A stretch of DNA of 64,000 bases. Origin: Trichomonas vaginalis G3 (taxonomy: Eukaryota > Parabasalia > Trichomonadida > Trichomonadidae). The notes beneath the pieces were generated by a model. The model saw only the letters and a list, made by a program, of their open reading frames with translations. It had not been told where the DNA came from and did no database searches. Positions 40,442 through 49,470 of this stretch are shown piece after piece. A program made the translations under genes and the position numbers. How positions within the stretch are numbered: position 1 is the first letter of the stretch; every line of letters begins with the position of its first letter. The stretch is taken from contig NC_067206.1 of NCBI RefSeq assembly GCF_026262505.1, positions 2,818,879-2,882,878 of the forward strand, given 5' to 3'.

Positions 40442-40690
40442 ATGGGTTTCTTCAGTAGTATTGGAAACTTCTTCAGAAGAGTTGGAAGAGGTATATGGAA
40501 TGGAATAAAAACCGTAGGAAAAGGAATTTGGAACGGAGTCAAAAATATTGGTAAAAGAGTAGGTCAGTTCGTTGGTATTATACCTAAAGACCCCTGAACC
40601 AGAAGAACAAGCTCCTGTTATACAACAGCCTGAACCTGCACCACAGTCTAGTTGGCAACCAAATCCAACACTCAACCGTATTAAAAAATT
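40442..40690 (+). pseudogene. MGFF amphipathic small protein, C-terminus frameshifted
   Basis: MGFFSSIGNFFRRVGRGIWNG is followed by a repeated unit (GIWNGIKTVGK, GIWNGVKNIGK) that forms a basic amphipathic helix. An extra C near 40597 creates a TGA after IIPKDP, and the Pro/Gln/Glu-rich tail continues in another frame. The head might still be made as a 51-residue peptide. Possible membrane-active virion peptide (inference). Confidence 0.6.
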
Positions 40691-41537
40691 ATATTTTTAT
40701 CGTTTCGATAGTAGTTGTATATGAAACTAAGTTCTAAGTAAAACGCATGGTATAATGGAATTATTCTTTTTCTTCCATCTGTAGTAAACCATACTTGAAG
40801 TCTGAAATACTTCCACTCGGCGGTTCATATAACTTTGTAGTTTTTTCCGTAAAAAGTCATTGCCAAGCATAAGAAAGAGTTCTGGGCGCCAGAAAATGAA
40901 GCATGAACAATAATAGCATCTTGGTCGAAAATATTTTCATATGTTCCATTAGGGTTTTCGACTTCATAATAGTCCGGGTGTACTGGATATGCTGCAGGCT
41001 GATTTAACATCCTCATAAATCTATACCATGCCAAGTTGTTATATTTTGTAGAAATATAAACGTTTTCTCCAAGGTCTTCTATTTTATTGATTTTAACAGT
41101 TGCATTTTTCCTGTCATAAATAATATCGAGATGGTATTCTCCTTCGTCAATGTTATACTGGTTTGCATATTCAATATAGATATCGTTTATTTTTTCTTGA
41201 AAAGCTTGAAGAGTTGTTTCTAAGTTTATAAGCAAACTAACTTGTAAAAGTTTTCCCTGTTCAAATTTCTCATACATACGTTTTTCTTTGTTATAGTATC
41301 GAACTTCAAAACCGACCGTAAATGGGAAACCATGTATGGCTTCTGAAATGAACTTCATTCTACGAAAGCCAATAGCTTTTGTGACGGATGGGTCTCTTAA
41401 CCATCTTAATGGGTAGTCAAAACGATAGCCTTCATGCTTTACGGTATCTGTCTCAAACTTTTGACCGACATTAGTAAAAGTTCATCTAATGGTTTAGTTG
41501 TAGCAACTCTAGAATTTTCTTTTTCTATTGGAAGCAT
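40681..41537 (-). pseudogene. Penton-like minor capsid paralogue, frameshifted
   Basis: Orthologue of 9379-10224. It starts MLPIEKENSRVATT at 41537. Frameshifts near 41477 and around 40845 break it; 41358-40825 is clean (177 codons) and covers the core (KFISEAIHGFPFTVGFEVRYYNK, NQPAAYPVHPDYYE, NSFLCLA). The divergent tail-fibre start is 18 bp away. Confidence 0.72.
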
Positions 41538-41555
41538 ATTTTATCTATAATAAAA
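41538..41555. promoter_or_regulatory. 18-bp bidirectional Maverick promoter
   Basis: ATTTTATCTATAATAAAA separates the divergent starts of the penton-like and tail-fibre genes. TTATC on the plus strand and TTATTATA on the minus strand lie close to each ATG. Confidence 0.6.
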
Positions 41556-43425
41556 ATGTCGAAAGATATTGCTTCCATGAGAGAAATACAACACAACCGA
41601 CAACTCATTATGCAAGCTCTAAATAAGAACACAACAAACTTTTCAAACTATTCTAAGATATCTGAGTCATTGAAAGAAGGAAACTTAAAACTGACCTTAA
41701 ACCCAATGACAGATGAGTTTCTATTTCAAGACAATAAGAACAATACTGTCTGTATAAATCCAACAAAAGGAACTTTAAACGAGAAACCTATAAATGAACT
41801 TCTTTTGAAAGCAGATGTTGACAACAAAGCTGACAAAGAATATGTAGACGATGCAATAGCAAAAGAAGAAGAAAGAGCTAACAATGCTTATGCAACAAAA
41901 GAACATACTCATCCTGAACTAGCAGACAAAACATATGTTGACAATAAAATGTCAAGTGAAGTGACAAGAGCTGAAAACGTATTCTAAAAAGACTCATACA
42001 CATTATATTAACCAAATACCAAGTCTTAAGGAAACATTAGAGACAAAAGCAGATAAGACTCATACACATTCTATATCTGATATTACAAACTTACAAGAAA
42101 CCTTAAACAGGAAAAGTGACGTTGGACATACACATACCATTGCAAATATTACAAACTTACAAGAAACCTTAAACAGGAAAAGTGCCGTTGGACATACACA
42201 TTCTATATCTGATATTACAAACTTACAAGAAACCTTAAACAGGAAAAGTGACGTTGGACATACACATACCATTGCAAATATTACAAACTTACAAGAAACC
42301 TTAAACAGGAAAAGTGCCGTTGGACATACACATACATCTTCTGAAATAACAGACTTAAACGTTAGCCTTGAAAATAAAGCAGATAAGGAATATGTGAATG
42401 AAATATACCAAAGTTTGATAGGAACAACAAAAAATATTGAAACTATTGTTGGGGATGTTTCTGTCTATGAAGAAAACAAATATTTTAGATGGCAGTTTGT
42501 ACATTCCTTAAGAAATGGTATACGGTATAAACTCATTCCGAAAAATAACAATGAAATGTATGTAAGCTATATAAAGAATGATGGTACACAAGTTAAAGTT
42601 CCATTAGACAACAACTGCTACTTAAACTTATATGGAGACGAACAAAAGAAATATTTAAGAGTTTATGAAATGGCCGGTATGACGTTGGCTGACCCAGCTC
42701 CAGCACCATATTATTATGACTATGGAGATGATGTCAGAACACCACATGTAGATGAACAAAAGCTAACATTATATTTAGATTATTATAGATATAAAAGATA
42801 TAATGCAATAGAAAAAACGAGAATAGTATATTATTATACAGATGACAGAAATAAATATTATAGTCAAGATTTTACCTACCCTGAAAACATAAGATTATAT
42901 TATAAAAAATATTCTGACACAAACCAGAAGAAACCTGAAATAGTTACACTATATTTTAAGTTCAAAAGAGACAATCCTATAATATCTCATATGTTTGATT
43001 TAATGAACCCAGTAGGTTCTATTTATACATCTATGGATGCAAGAGGTCCTCAAGTAATGTTTAGTGTTGGTGCATGGGAACAAATAGTCGACAGGTTTTT
43101 GTATTGTGCAAACTCTTCAAAGGAAACAGGTGGAAGTAAAACGATTTCAGGTGAAAATTTACCTGCACACAGTCATTACATAGATTTAAGTACATCTCAA
43201 GCAGGTTGGCATAAGCATAGATATTGGGATTGGTCAGGAATGACAAAAGGTAAAGGATATGATGTTAAAGACGACGTTAAGTTTGCTATAAATTGTTACT
43301 GGGATGACACGCAGGGAGAAGGAAACCATACACATTTCGTTTCAGGATATACGCAAACAACGGGACAAAGTAAAGAATACATGCCACCTTACATGACAGT
43401 TTACGCATGGTATAGAATTGCTTAG
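41556..43425 (+). pseudogene. Phage-tail-fibre-like protein (one frameshift)
   Basis: Two clean frames, 41556-41987 and from about 41990 to 43425, are joined by a single indel near 41980. N-terminal 85 residues are helical. Then come fibre repeats (KADKEYVDDAI, HTHPELADKTYVDN, four to five 22-residue GHTHT/ISDITNLQETLNRKS units), a beta-rich shaft, and a C-terminal domain. That domain has NPVGSIYTS, WEQIVDRFLYCAN, ENLPAHSHY, GNHTHFVSG and the ending MPPYMTVYAWYRIA. This C-terminal pattern is that of phage tail-collar/Gp10-type receptor-binding proteins, where His-x-His knots bind metal. About 620 residues in total. A role in particle attachment is inferred. Confidence 0.85.
42049..42360 (+). 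repeat. 66-bp tandem repeats in the tail-fibre gene
   Basis: Four to five in-frame 66-bp units (22 residues) alternating between two subtypes, GHTHSISDI and GHTHTIANI. The alternation implies duplication of a two-unit block. Confidence 0.85.
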
Positions 43426-44376
43426 TCGTCATTTTCAACTTCTTTAGCATATTCGTCAGGAGTTGTCTTATATTTGTTAGGAACTGTCTTTGAAAGTATA
43501 CCACCTTGAACTTTGAAGTTTGAAACGAGGTCTGGCAATAGTAGTTTTATCTTCTGCTTGCAGTGTGTACATTTTGCCATGTTTGCCTAAAACTTCATAA
43601 TATTCTCTTGTATACTTTCTTCTATTTTTACGAACACGAATGTGAGTACCTATCGGGTTCCCATTTGTCATAGTCAATAGTATTTTCATATGGGTCGCGT
43701 TTAGGTATTTCTATTTTTACTTTGTTACCTTTCTGAAGTTTGAAGCCCGGCATTCTTTCTTGTTTGTCTCTTTTGACTAAATTATTAAATATATAGTCTT
43801 TCTCTAAGTCAGGGTTGTTTTTCATTTCTTCGGGGGAGTGGTTTCCAAACCTTTTTGTTTACGGTTATTGTAAATATTTAAAACTTGTCTCATCTTTGCC
43901 ATGGAGAAGTGTCTATATTTGTCGTCATATGACATTTCATTTGCTTCACCACCTTGTGGTTGGTTTAAGTCTCTTAACATTTTTATACAACCGTCAATGA
44001 CACCAAGAGCAGAATGGTTTTTGGTCGACAATGAAATATTGGTTTACATTTTTTGAACGCAGATAGTTTTTTACATCATCTGATTTGAAAGAACTTTCAC
44101 AGTCAGATGTCAGTTTTGTTGGATGGTATTTGTCAACGAATATTGTCAAAGCTGCTAAGATATCTAAAATAGCTTTGGACTGTAATGGTATGGCTTCACA
44201 GTATCTTGTGTTTTGACCAACAAATATTAACCAGTATGGTGGTCCATCTTCTCTATACCTCGGAATGTTTCCAAGATATCCATAAACCAAGCATTTGGTG
44301 TTGAACTAAAGATTTTTATCATGAGTGCTTTCTTTGTCGCTTTAGAAACATAGGGGTCCTTGTTTGGATTCGTCAT
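43422..44376 (-). pseudogene. Maverick integrase, frameshifted
   Basis: Orthologue of 6873-7831. It starts MTNPNKDPYVSK at 44376. The first Asp is in WFMDIL, the second in LTSDCESSF, and the third acidic position is Asp in GVID. Frameshifts near 44285, 44010, 43830, 43650 and 43520 leave five overlapping fragments of 60-98 codons. The C-terminal basic domain is recognisable. The element cannot encode an active integrase from this copy. Its 3' end overlaps that of the fibre gene by 4 bp. Confidence 0.85.
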
Positions 44377-44393
44377 TTTTTATCCTATAAGAA
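44377..44393. promoter_or_regulatory. 17-bp bidirectional Maverick promoter
   Basis: TTTTTATCCTATAAGAA lies between the divergent integrase and MGLFG starts. It is orthologous to 6857-6872. Confidence 0.6.
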
Positions 44394-44796
44394 ATGGGTT
44401 TATTTGGCGCATTAGCAGGAGTTGCATCCAGATTTTTGCCCGCAGTTGGAACAATAGCCAGAGGTGTATTTGGAGTTGGAAGGAAGATTTTGAGTACATT
44501 AGGTATAACTGAAAGAGAAAGCACAACCTATTATACAAACTGTACAGAAAGGTTGGGATGTAGCACGAGATGCAACAAATCTTATTCCAAATCCTGAAAC
44601 AAGAGGAAAAGTTCAAGGATGGATGGACAATGTAGGAAGACAAGCAGGAAACTATTATAACAAAGCAAATGACTACTATAACCAAGCAGGACACTATATG
44701 GACCAAGGTGAAAGATTCTTTAACAGAGGATATAACCATGCACAACAATGGGTAAACAATAACCAACCTCAACCGCCTCAAACGTGGGGAATGTAA
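44394..44796 (+). pseudogene. MGLFG hydrophobic small protein (one frameshift)
   Basis: MGLFGALAGVASRFLPAVG... leads a hydrophobic, Gly-rich head. One inserted A near 44506 (relative to element 1) shifts the frame; after correction it continues with KAQPIIQTVQKGW and a Tyr/Asn/Gln-rich tail (NYYNKANDYYNQAGHY) to QTWGM. It would be about 133 residues. The amphipathic head and disordered tail suggest a membrane-interacting capsid protein (inference). Confidence 0.65.
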
Positions 44797-44815
44797 AGTT
44801 TTTTATTGAGATGAA

Positions 44816-44968
44816 ATGAACAATACAGCATTGAGACAAATGGGTTCAAGATGGATTTGTCGGCTTCCAGCAGTTACACCACGTGTTTGTCAAGTTCTTC
44901 CTATACCTCAGGAAGTTTTAGACCGACTTAAAAAACCTAAACAACCAGTTGAAAACAAACCAAACTAA
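44816..44968 (+). CDS. 50-residue basic protein
   Basis: MNNTALRQMGSRWICRLPAV..., Pro- and Lys-rich, ending ENKPN. It lies 19 bp after the previous gene and 19 bp before the next; both it and the next are preceded by TTTTTTACTGAGATGAA or TTTTTTATTGAGATGAA. The frame is conserved in element 1 apart from the tail. Function unknown. Confidence 0.55.
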   Translation: MNNTALRQMGSRWICRLPAVTPRVCQVLPIPQEVLDRLKKPKQPVENKPN

Positions 44969-44987
44969 ATTTTTTTACTGAGATGAA

Positions 44988-45572
44988 ATGACCGAAGAAG
45001 TTGAAACGGTAGATTTGACACCACAAACAAAAAGTTCAGAACCATTGTCAAAACCCGTCAAAGAACTTACAGATGAAGAGAAAAATTCAATAATAGAAAG
45101 TGCCAGGTCTGGAAATACAAACCCTAACTACAAAGTCACTTTTCATAAAAATGGAACGGCTAGTATCTCAAAAAAGAAACAGACTCTCACAAATAAAATA
45201 TTGAAGTCTGAAGGAGCTTTCGAGACAACAGATGGAAAAGTTTACTTCACTGACCAACAGTTCATTATAGAACATCTCATTGACTTAGAGTCGAAATATT
45301 CTAAACTTTACAACAAACACAAAAAGTTGAAAGGAAAACAAAAACAAATGGCATATGATATTTATGAAGATGTTGACGACACAACTGTTCCTGCAGGTGA
45401 GGTAAAGTCAGAGGAACCGAAAAGTGACGAAAAACCGATAGAAGAAGAAAAACCAAAAACTGAAGATAAACCAAAACCAAAGTTTAGTTTCCAAACTAAA
45501 CCAAGTCAACCTTCATTAGCTGGTATGGGTTGGCGTCAAAGACTTATGGCAGCAGGTGGTTATGTAAAGTAA
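44988..45572 (+). CDS. 194-residue capsid-associated-type protein, intact
   Basis: An N-terminal acidic/Thr-rich leader is followed by a module LTDEEKNSIIESARSGNTNPNYKV (split here: LTDEEKNSIIES, ARSGNTNPNYKV) with HKNGTASISKKKQTL. Next come a helical segment (FIIEHLIDLESKYSKLY), a basic helix and a Glu/Lys/Pro tail ending GMGWRQRLMAAGGYVK. The same module occurs at the N-termini of 54411-54647 and 56785-57219, which flank the capsid genes. Probably structural or DNA-binding (inference). The element 1 copy (5691-6267) is broken. Confidence 0.65.
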   Translation: MTEEVETVDLTPQTKSSEPLSKPVKELTDEEKNSIIESARSGNTNPNYKVTFHKNGTASISKKKQTLTNKILKSEGAFETTDGKVYFTDQQFIIEHLIDLESKYSKLYNKHKKLKGKQKQMAYDIYEDVDDTTVPAGEVKSEEPKSDEKPIEEEKPKTEDKPKPKFSFQTKPSQPSLAGMGWRQRLMAAGGYVK

Positions 45573-45603
45573 AGAAAAAAAATATTTTTTTATTTTTATA
45601 AAA

Positions 45604-45847
45604 ATGCCCCATATAGAATGGATAAAAGTCTGCTAGAATAAAAGCAGAGTTACAAAGATATGGTTGGAGAGTTTCGAAGAAGTTTAAATATAGGAAGGGA
45701 AGACCCATAAAAGTCTATGACAAATTGTCTGGTCTTCGCTACGAAATGGATTTGGAAACAGCACGTGCCAATTATCCAAACAGACTAGAGAGGTTAGAAG
45801 AAGAACGTCTTATGAACATGCCTTTCGATGTGTTAAACATTGCATGA
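45604..45847 (+). pseudogene. Frameshifted, 3'-truncated copy of the KAELQRYGW gene
   Basis: Matches the 5' half of 4362-4925. It shares the early one-base lesion (stop before KAELQRYGW) and has a second lesion near the ATG. After RLMNMPFDV it ends at LNIA-stop, so the second half present in element 1 is missing. Confidence 0.65.
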
Positions 45848-45897
45848 AATAAAAAATTTATTTTTAAAAAAGTGACATTTTTTAAATTTTATTTGAA

Positions 45898-45978
45898 ATG
45901 TACGCTGAGTTTGTTGGAGAAGACCGTTGGGAAACTTGTTTGTTAGATGAGAAATATGAAATGGCATACCATTTTTAA
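45898..45978 (+). pseudogene. HNH gene remnant (internal deletion)
   Basis: 26 codons, MYAEFVGEDRWETCLLDEKYE joined directly to MAYHF (written here as two parts of one frame). The first part equals the HNH gene's start and the last part its 3' end. It could encode a tiny peptide but is best read as a deletion product. Confidence 0.6.
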
Positions 45979-46003
45979 AACAATATATTTTTACATATAT
46001 TAA

Positions 46004-46862
46004 ATGCTTCAGGTTGAAAAACAAGAACAAAAGTAGCAGATACAAACCGTTAGACTATATCTTTACAAATGCTGGTAGGACTATTTCAGATGAAGAAATT
46101 TCATCCCGAGCATACAGGTTTGACTATCCAATTCGTTGGCTTCAAAGTCCTTCAGATGCAAAGGCAATAGCATTTAGAAGAGTTTTGTTTTCAAATAGAA
46201 CTAACGCATTTATGTTCGCAGTATATTTTCATGGGCAGTATAAAGGTTCTGATGGTCTAATAGACAAATTTGATGAAATGAGAATCTTTACAGTTCGTTC
46301 AGACGAAAGTCTTGAGAAAACTCTAAATGACTTTCAAACTCAAATGAACAAATATTATTGGGAATTTCAAGAAAAATACGACTCTTACTAAATGGAACAT
46401 ACTATCTGAAACTAGAATATGACAGAGATGAACTCCACCGTTTCATTTCAAAAGATTGAAATTAACCTCCAAGAGATACAGAGTTTTTATTTTGGAAAGT
46501 AGACAAACGTTCTTGGGCACAATTTCTTCGGTTACTAAACCAGAACGAACCATTACCCACCAGATGGTCCATTTCAATTTATACTTCCACCAGCAGATTT
46601 GACAGTTTATAGAAACGTGTTTGACCCTCAAAATGTTATGTGTCATGCAAGTTTCAGTTCAAGCAACAATAGTTTTCTATGTATTGGTAAGGACTTTTAT
46701 GACTTTGCTTCTAAATTCTACGAACCACCTAGTAACAGTTTCTCTGACTTTCAAGTTTGGTTCACAACAAATGGTGTGCAACATATTATTCCATTGTACT
46801 ATGACTTTTATCTCGAATTGTCTTTCATATATAACTACGGAAAAGTGCTGAAAAAGTATTGA
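46004..46862 (+). pseudogene. Third penton-like paralogue, frameshifted
   Basis: It starts MLQVEKQEQK and then shifts into the family pattern (YRFDYPIRWLQSP, KAIAFRRVLFSNRTN, DEMRIFTVRSDESLEKTLNDFQ). After a stop at 46391 it decays through several frames and is clean again from 46599 (FSSSNNSFLCIGKDFYDFASKFYEPPSN, then LELSFIYNYG). It is clearly related to 40681-41537 but diverged (roughly a third to half identical by eye), so the duplication is old. The start is preceded by a T-rich stretch, TATATTTTTACATATAT. Confidence 0.7.
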
Positions 46863-46873
46863 AAAATAATGTT

Positions 46874-46922
46874 TATGTTAGCATGTTAGATCTAACACGT
46901 TTTCTAACCACTTTTCTAACAT
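46874..46922. repeat. Palindromic intergenic element, copy 1
   Basis: Core TGTTAGATCTAACA with outer arms ATGTTAG and CTAACAT. Both core edge and arms differ from other copies and still pair. It lies just after the third penton-like gene. Confidence 0.7.
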
Positions 46923-46999
46923 CGTAGAAAACTCATGAAAACAATTTATTTTTGACACTTTCACAAAAAACATAAAAAAGTGAAGTTAAAATGAGATGT

Positions 47000-47365
47000 T
47001 TACTGAACTGGTTGGATGTCGCCTTCACAGGTTATGTAGAACGGCTGACCCGAGAAGTGAAGGAGACCCTTGAGAATTTGTATAATTCGTGGAATTGGAC
47101 TCTCTCTGTTTGGAAGTAGTATCCAAGGACGCTTGGCAAAGAACTTTATAATGGCTTCCTTCTTTGCTTGCTTTATGTCGTCGAAAGGAGTGTTTTCTGG
47201 TACCTCAATTGGAATTCCAGTCGAAGTCTCGAGATTCAAGGCAGCCCTTCCAGAAATAGTGGTGAACTTGACCTTGGGCTTCATGACCTTGCGCAAGTAG
47301 TCTTTAACAAGCTCGTTAATTTAAATTAGGTAAACTGCCTCATCTAATGGCTCGATGTTGTCCAT
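47000..47365 (-). pseudogene. Unknown Maverick protein with one in-frame stop
   Basis: MDNIEPLDEAVYLI, then TAA, then 106 clean codons with INELVKDYLRKVMK, FTTISGRAALNLETSTGIPIE and AKRPWILLPNRESP, ending EGDIQPVQ. The DEAVYLI-stop end recurs at 47914-47950 as MPEGFDEAVYLI. So the stop may be the true end of one short gene and the rest a separate 5'-less gene. I recognise no family. Confidence 0.45.
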
Positions 47366-47488
47366 TGCTACTGTCAGTAAAAGTACTGCTACTGTCAGTA
47401 AAAGTACTGCTACTGTCAGTAAAAGTACTGCTACTGTCAGTAAAAGTACTGCTACTGTCAGTAAAAGTACTGCTACTGTCAGTAAAAA
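47364..47488. repeat. 21-bp minisatellite, block 1
   Basis: About six near-perfect copies of AGTACTGCTACTGTCAGTAAA. The unit length keeps frame (STATVSK on plus, SSTFTD-like on minus). Confidence 0.85.
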
Positions 47489-47516
47489 GGAAAATTTGAG
47501 AGGGTTTTCGACGATA

Positions 47517-47612
47517 AAGTACTGCTACTGTCAGTAAAAGTACTGCTACTGTCAGAAAAAGTACTGCTACTGTCAGTAAAAGTACTGCTACTGTCAGTAA
47601 AAGTACTGCTAG
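47517..47612. repeat. 21-bp minisatellite, block 2
   Basis: About four and a half copies of the same 21-bp unit, separated from block 1 by 28 bp of unrelated sequence. One copy has a single base change (CAGAAAA). Confidence 0.85.
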
Positions 47613-47660
47613 TAGCAGAGATTTTTATCGTTGGTGGTCTGACGGTTAAGCCACAAACGA

Positions 47661-47817
47661 ATGTCCCACGTCCCACCAACCCTTGGTTGTTCCAGCAATT
47701 CCAATCTCAATCCAAATCGAAGAGAGACCAAGAGTTCGAAGAAGGTCTGAACCGCTTACGCAAAGAGTATGCTACAGCTCCAATTGAGAGAAAGTTGTTC
47801 CCGGACCAAAAAATAAT
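47661..47817 (+). pseudogene. Internally deleted copy of the Pro-rich gene at 48223
   Basis: The first codons (ATGTCCCACGTCCC) and the last 120 bp match 48223-48552 almost exactly. The Pro/Tyr/Gln-rich middle is missing and the junction is out of frame. Confidence 0.7.
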
Positions 47818-47821
47818 GTTT

Positions 47822-47870
47822 AGGGTAGATGGTTAGATCTAACCTCATTTCTACCCTCATTTCTACCCTC
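47822..47870. repeat. Palindromic intergenic element, copy 2
   Basis: GGGTAGAT, core GGTTAGATCTAACC, then two right arms TTTCTACCC. Followed by repeated TGAATTTTCA. Confidence 0.75.
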
Positions 47871-47912
47871 ATGAATTTTCATGAATTTTCATGAATTTTA
47901 TATATTAATGTT

Positions 47913-48222
47913 TTCGTTAATTTAAATTAGGTAAACTGCCTCGTCAAATCCTTCTGGCATTCCGAGTCCTTCCATCCGACAGGAAAAAATTTTCCCGACA
48001 ACTGGAAAAAATTTTCCCGACAACTGGAAAAAATTTTCCTTCCGACAGGAAGAACTCTTCCAGTTGTCCGTCCGTAAACCATTCAAATTTTCGAAAATTG
48101 AGAACTTTTTGGTCGAACTTCAGAAAAAGTTTTTCCTTCCAACAGGAAAAAATTTTCCATCCGACAGGAAAAAATTTTCCCGACAACTGGAAAAGTTCTT
48201 CCTTCCGACAGGACACAAACGA
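47913..48222. repeat. Repeat block with GGAAAAAATTTTCC palindromes
   Basis: Direct and inverted copies of about 22 bp containing ACAACTGG, CCGACAGG and the palindrome GGAAAAAATTTTCC. It begins with a 28-bp direct repeat of 47312-47341 (CGTTAATTTAAATTAGG...). No convincing protein; frames through it are low complexity. Confidence 0.6.
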
Positions 48223-48552
48223 ATGTCCGACGTCCCTCTTCCTGAACGCCTTCCCAAACCAGAGGAACCTAAAGCACCAGCCCCTGCACCTCAGTTCCAG
48301 CAAGTACCTCCGAATTACTACCAATTTCCACCTCAAGGTTACTACCCACTACAAGGCTTCCCGAACTACCCTCCTCAGCCTATGCCTTACTTCCCCAACC
48401 CTTGGATGTTCCAGCAAGCTCCACCCCAGCAATTCCAATCTCAATCCAAATCGAAGAGAGACCAAGAGTTCGAAGAAGGTCTGAACCGCTTACGCAAAGA
48501 GTATGCTACAGCTCCAATTGAGAGAAAGTTGTTCCCGGACCAAAAAATATAA
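48223..48552 (+). CDS. Pro/Gln/Tyr-rich 109-residue protein
   Basis: MSDVPLPERLPKPEEPKAP, then a region rich in P, Q, Y and F (NYYQFPPQGYYPLQGFPN), then a charged C-terminus (KSKRDQEFEEGLNRLRKEY) ending LFPDQKI. A longer upstream frame reads through the palindromic repeat block and is not credible. It is disordered and probably a linker or scaffold. A deleted copy lies at 47661. A palindromic element follows 4 bp after the stop. Confidence 0.55.
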   Translation: MSDVPLPERLPKPEEPKAPAPAPQFQQVPPNYYQFPPQGYYPLQGFPNYPPQPMPYFPNPWMFQQAPPQQFQSQSKSKRDQEFEEGLNRLRKEYATAPIERKLFPDQKI

Positions 48553-48604
48553 TTTAGGTGAAGAGGTTAGATCTAACCTCTTTTCTCACCTCTTTTCTAC
48601 CCTC
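48553..48604. repeat. Palindromic intergenic element, copy 3
   Basis: Outer arm GGTGA pairs with TCACC; core GGTTAGATCTAACC. The second right arm is TCTACCC, from the other subtype. Confidence 0.75.
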
Positions 48605-48663
48605 ATGAATTTTCATGAATTTCCTTAAGATAGAAAAAATAAAGTTAGTTTTATACAAAATTC

Positions 48664-48831
48664 ATGCGGGAAATTCTTGAGTTTTGGTTGAAAGAATACG
48701 GTGGAGCCAAAAGTGGCTCGACCTCAAAACAAGCATTTTATGAGCTTACAAAGGGTGTTATGAATGAATTCAGCAACATACATCCTGACCTCGTTCATTT
48801 TGTTGCTAAATTCAGTAAAAATATATTTTAG
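48664..48831 (+). CDS. Small 55-residue protein, unknown
   Basis: MREILEFWLKEYGGAKSGST followed by SKQAFYELTKGVMNEFSN and ending FSKNIF. It looks helical. Its TAG overlaps the start of palindromic element copy 4. A T-rich TTAGTTTTATACAAAATTC precedes it. Weak support from composition only. Confidence 0.4.
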   Translation: MREILEFWLKEYGGAKSGSTSKQAFYELTKGVMNEFSNIHPDLVHFVAKFSKNIF

Positions 48832-48881
48832 GTGAAGTGGTGAGATCTAACCTGTTTTCTAACCTCATTTCTAACCTCTTG
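48832..48881. repeat. Palindromic intergenic element, copy 4 (hybrid)
   Basis: The left half is of the GGTGA type (GGTGAGATC) and the right half of the TAACC type (GATCTAACC), so inner and outer arms do not pair fully. It looks like a recombinant of two subtypes. Confidence 0.7.
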
Positions 48882-49028
48882 AATTTTCATGATTTCATCG
48901 TATATGCTTTGTCAAGACTTCTTCGTACATGCTTTGTCAAACATGAACGTACATGCTTTGTCAAAACTTCTTCGTACATGCTTTGTCAAGACTTCTTCGT
49001 AATGAGCGTAAATCAGACAAAAATAATG

Positions 49029-49081
49029 TTTAGGGTAGAAGGTTAGATCTAACCTGTTTTTTAACCTCTTTTCTAACCTCA
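49029..49081. repeat. Palindromic intergenic element, copy 5
   Basis: Core GGTTAGATCTAACC; left arm GGGTAGA but right arms TTAACC/CTAACC, so only partly paired. Confidence 0.7.
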
Positions 49082-49229
49082 TGAATTTTCATGATTTCAT
49101 CGTACATGTTTTGTCAAAACTTCTTCGTAAATGTTTTGTCAAGACTTCATCGTAAATGTTTTGTCATGACTTCTTCGTAAATGTTTTGTCATGATTTCAT
49201 CATAATGAGCGTAAATGACCAAAAAATAT

Positions 49230-49283
49230 AATTTAGGGTAGAAGGTTAGATCTAACCTGTTTTCTACCCTCATTTCTACCCTC
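49230..49283. repeat. Palindromic intergenic element, copy 6
   Basis: GGGTAGA, core GGTTAGATCTAACC, then TCTACCC twice; fully paired subtype 1. Confidence 0.75.
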
Positions 49284-49470
49284 TTGAATTTTCATGATTT
49301 CATCGTAAATGTTTTGACAAAACATGTACGTTCATGTTTTGTCAAAACTTCTTCGTAATGAGTGTATATGTTTTGTCAAAACTTCATCGTATATGCTTTG
49401 TCAAACATGAACGTACATGTTTTGTCAAGACTTCATCGTAATGAGCGTAAATGACCAAAAAATATATTTT

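Larger units (their letters stand above)
48898..49450. repeat. 24-25-bp tandem repeats between palindromic elements
   Basis: About 16 imperfect copies of CGTACATGCTTTGTCAAGAC with a TTCTT/TTCAT end, in three groups of four to six, each group followed by AATGAGCGTAAAT and then a palindromic element. The higher-order unit is about 200-240 bp. No coding logic. Confidence 0.8.

Noticed and set aside
47355-47537. 60-codon STATVSK repeat protein
   Set aside because: The frame exists only because the 21-bp unit lacks stops; the opposite strand is equally open and no flanking coding sequence supports it.
48064-48222. N-terminal extension of the Pro-rich protein
   Set aside because: It reads through a block of inverted and direct repeats and gives a KFF/PTGK low-complexity peptide. 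The inner ATG at 48223 is duplicated with the gene at 47661.
48898-49450. CRISPR-like regular repeats
   Set aside because: The units abut directly, with no unique spacers, and drift in sequence. This is a tandem satellite, not a CRISPR array.
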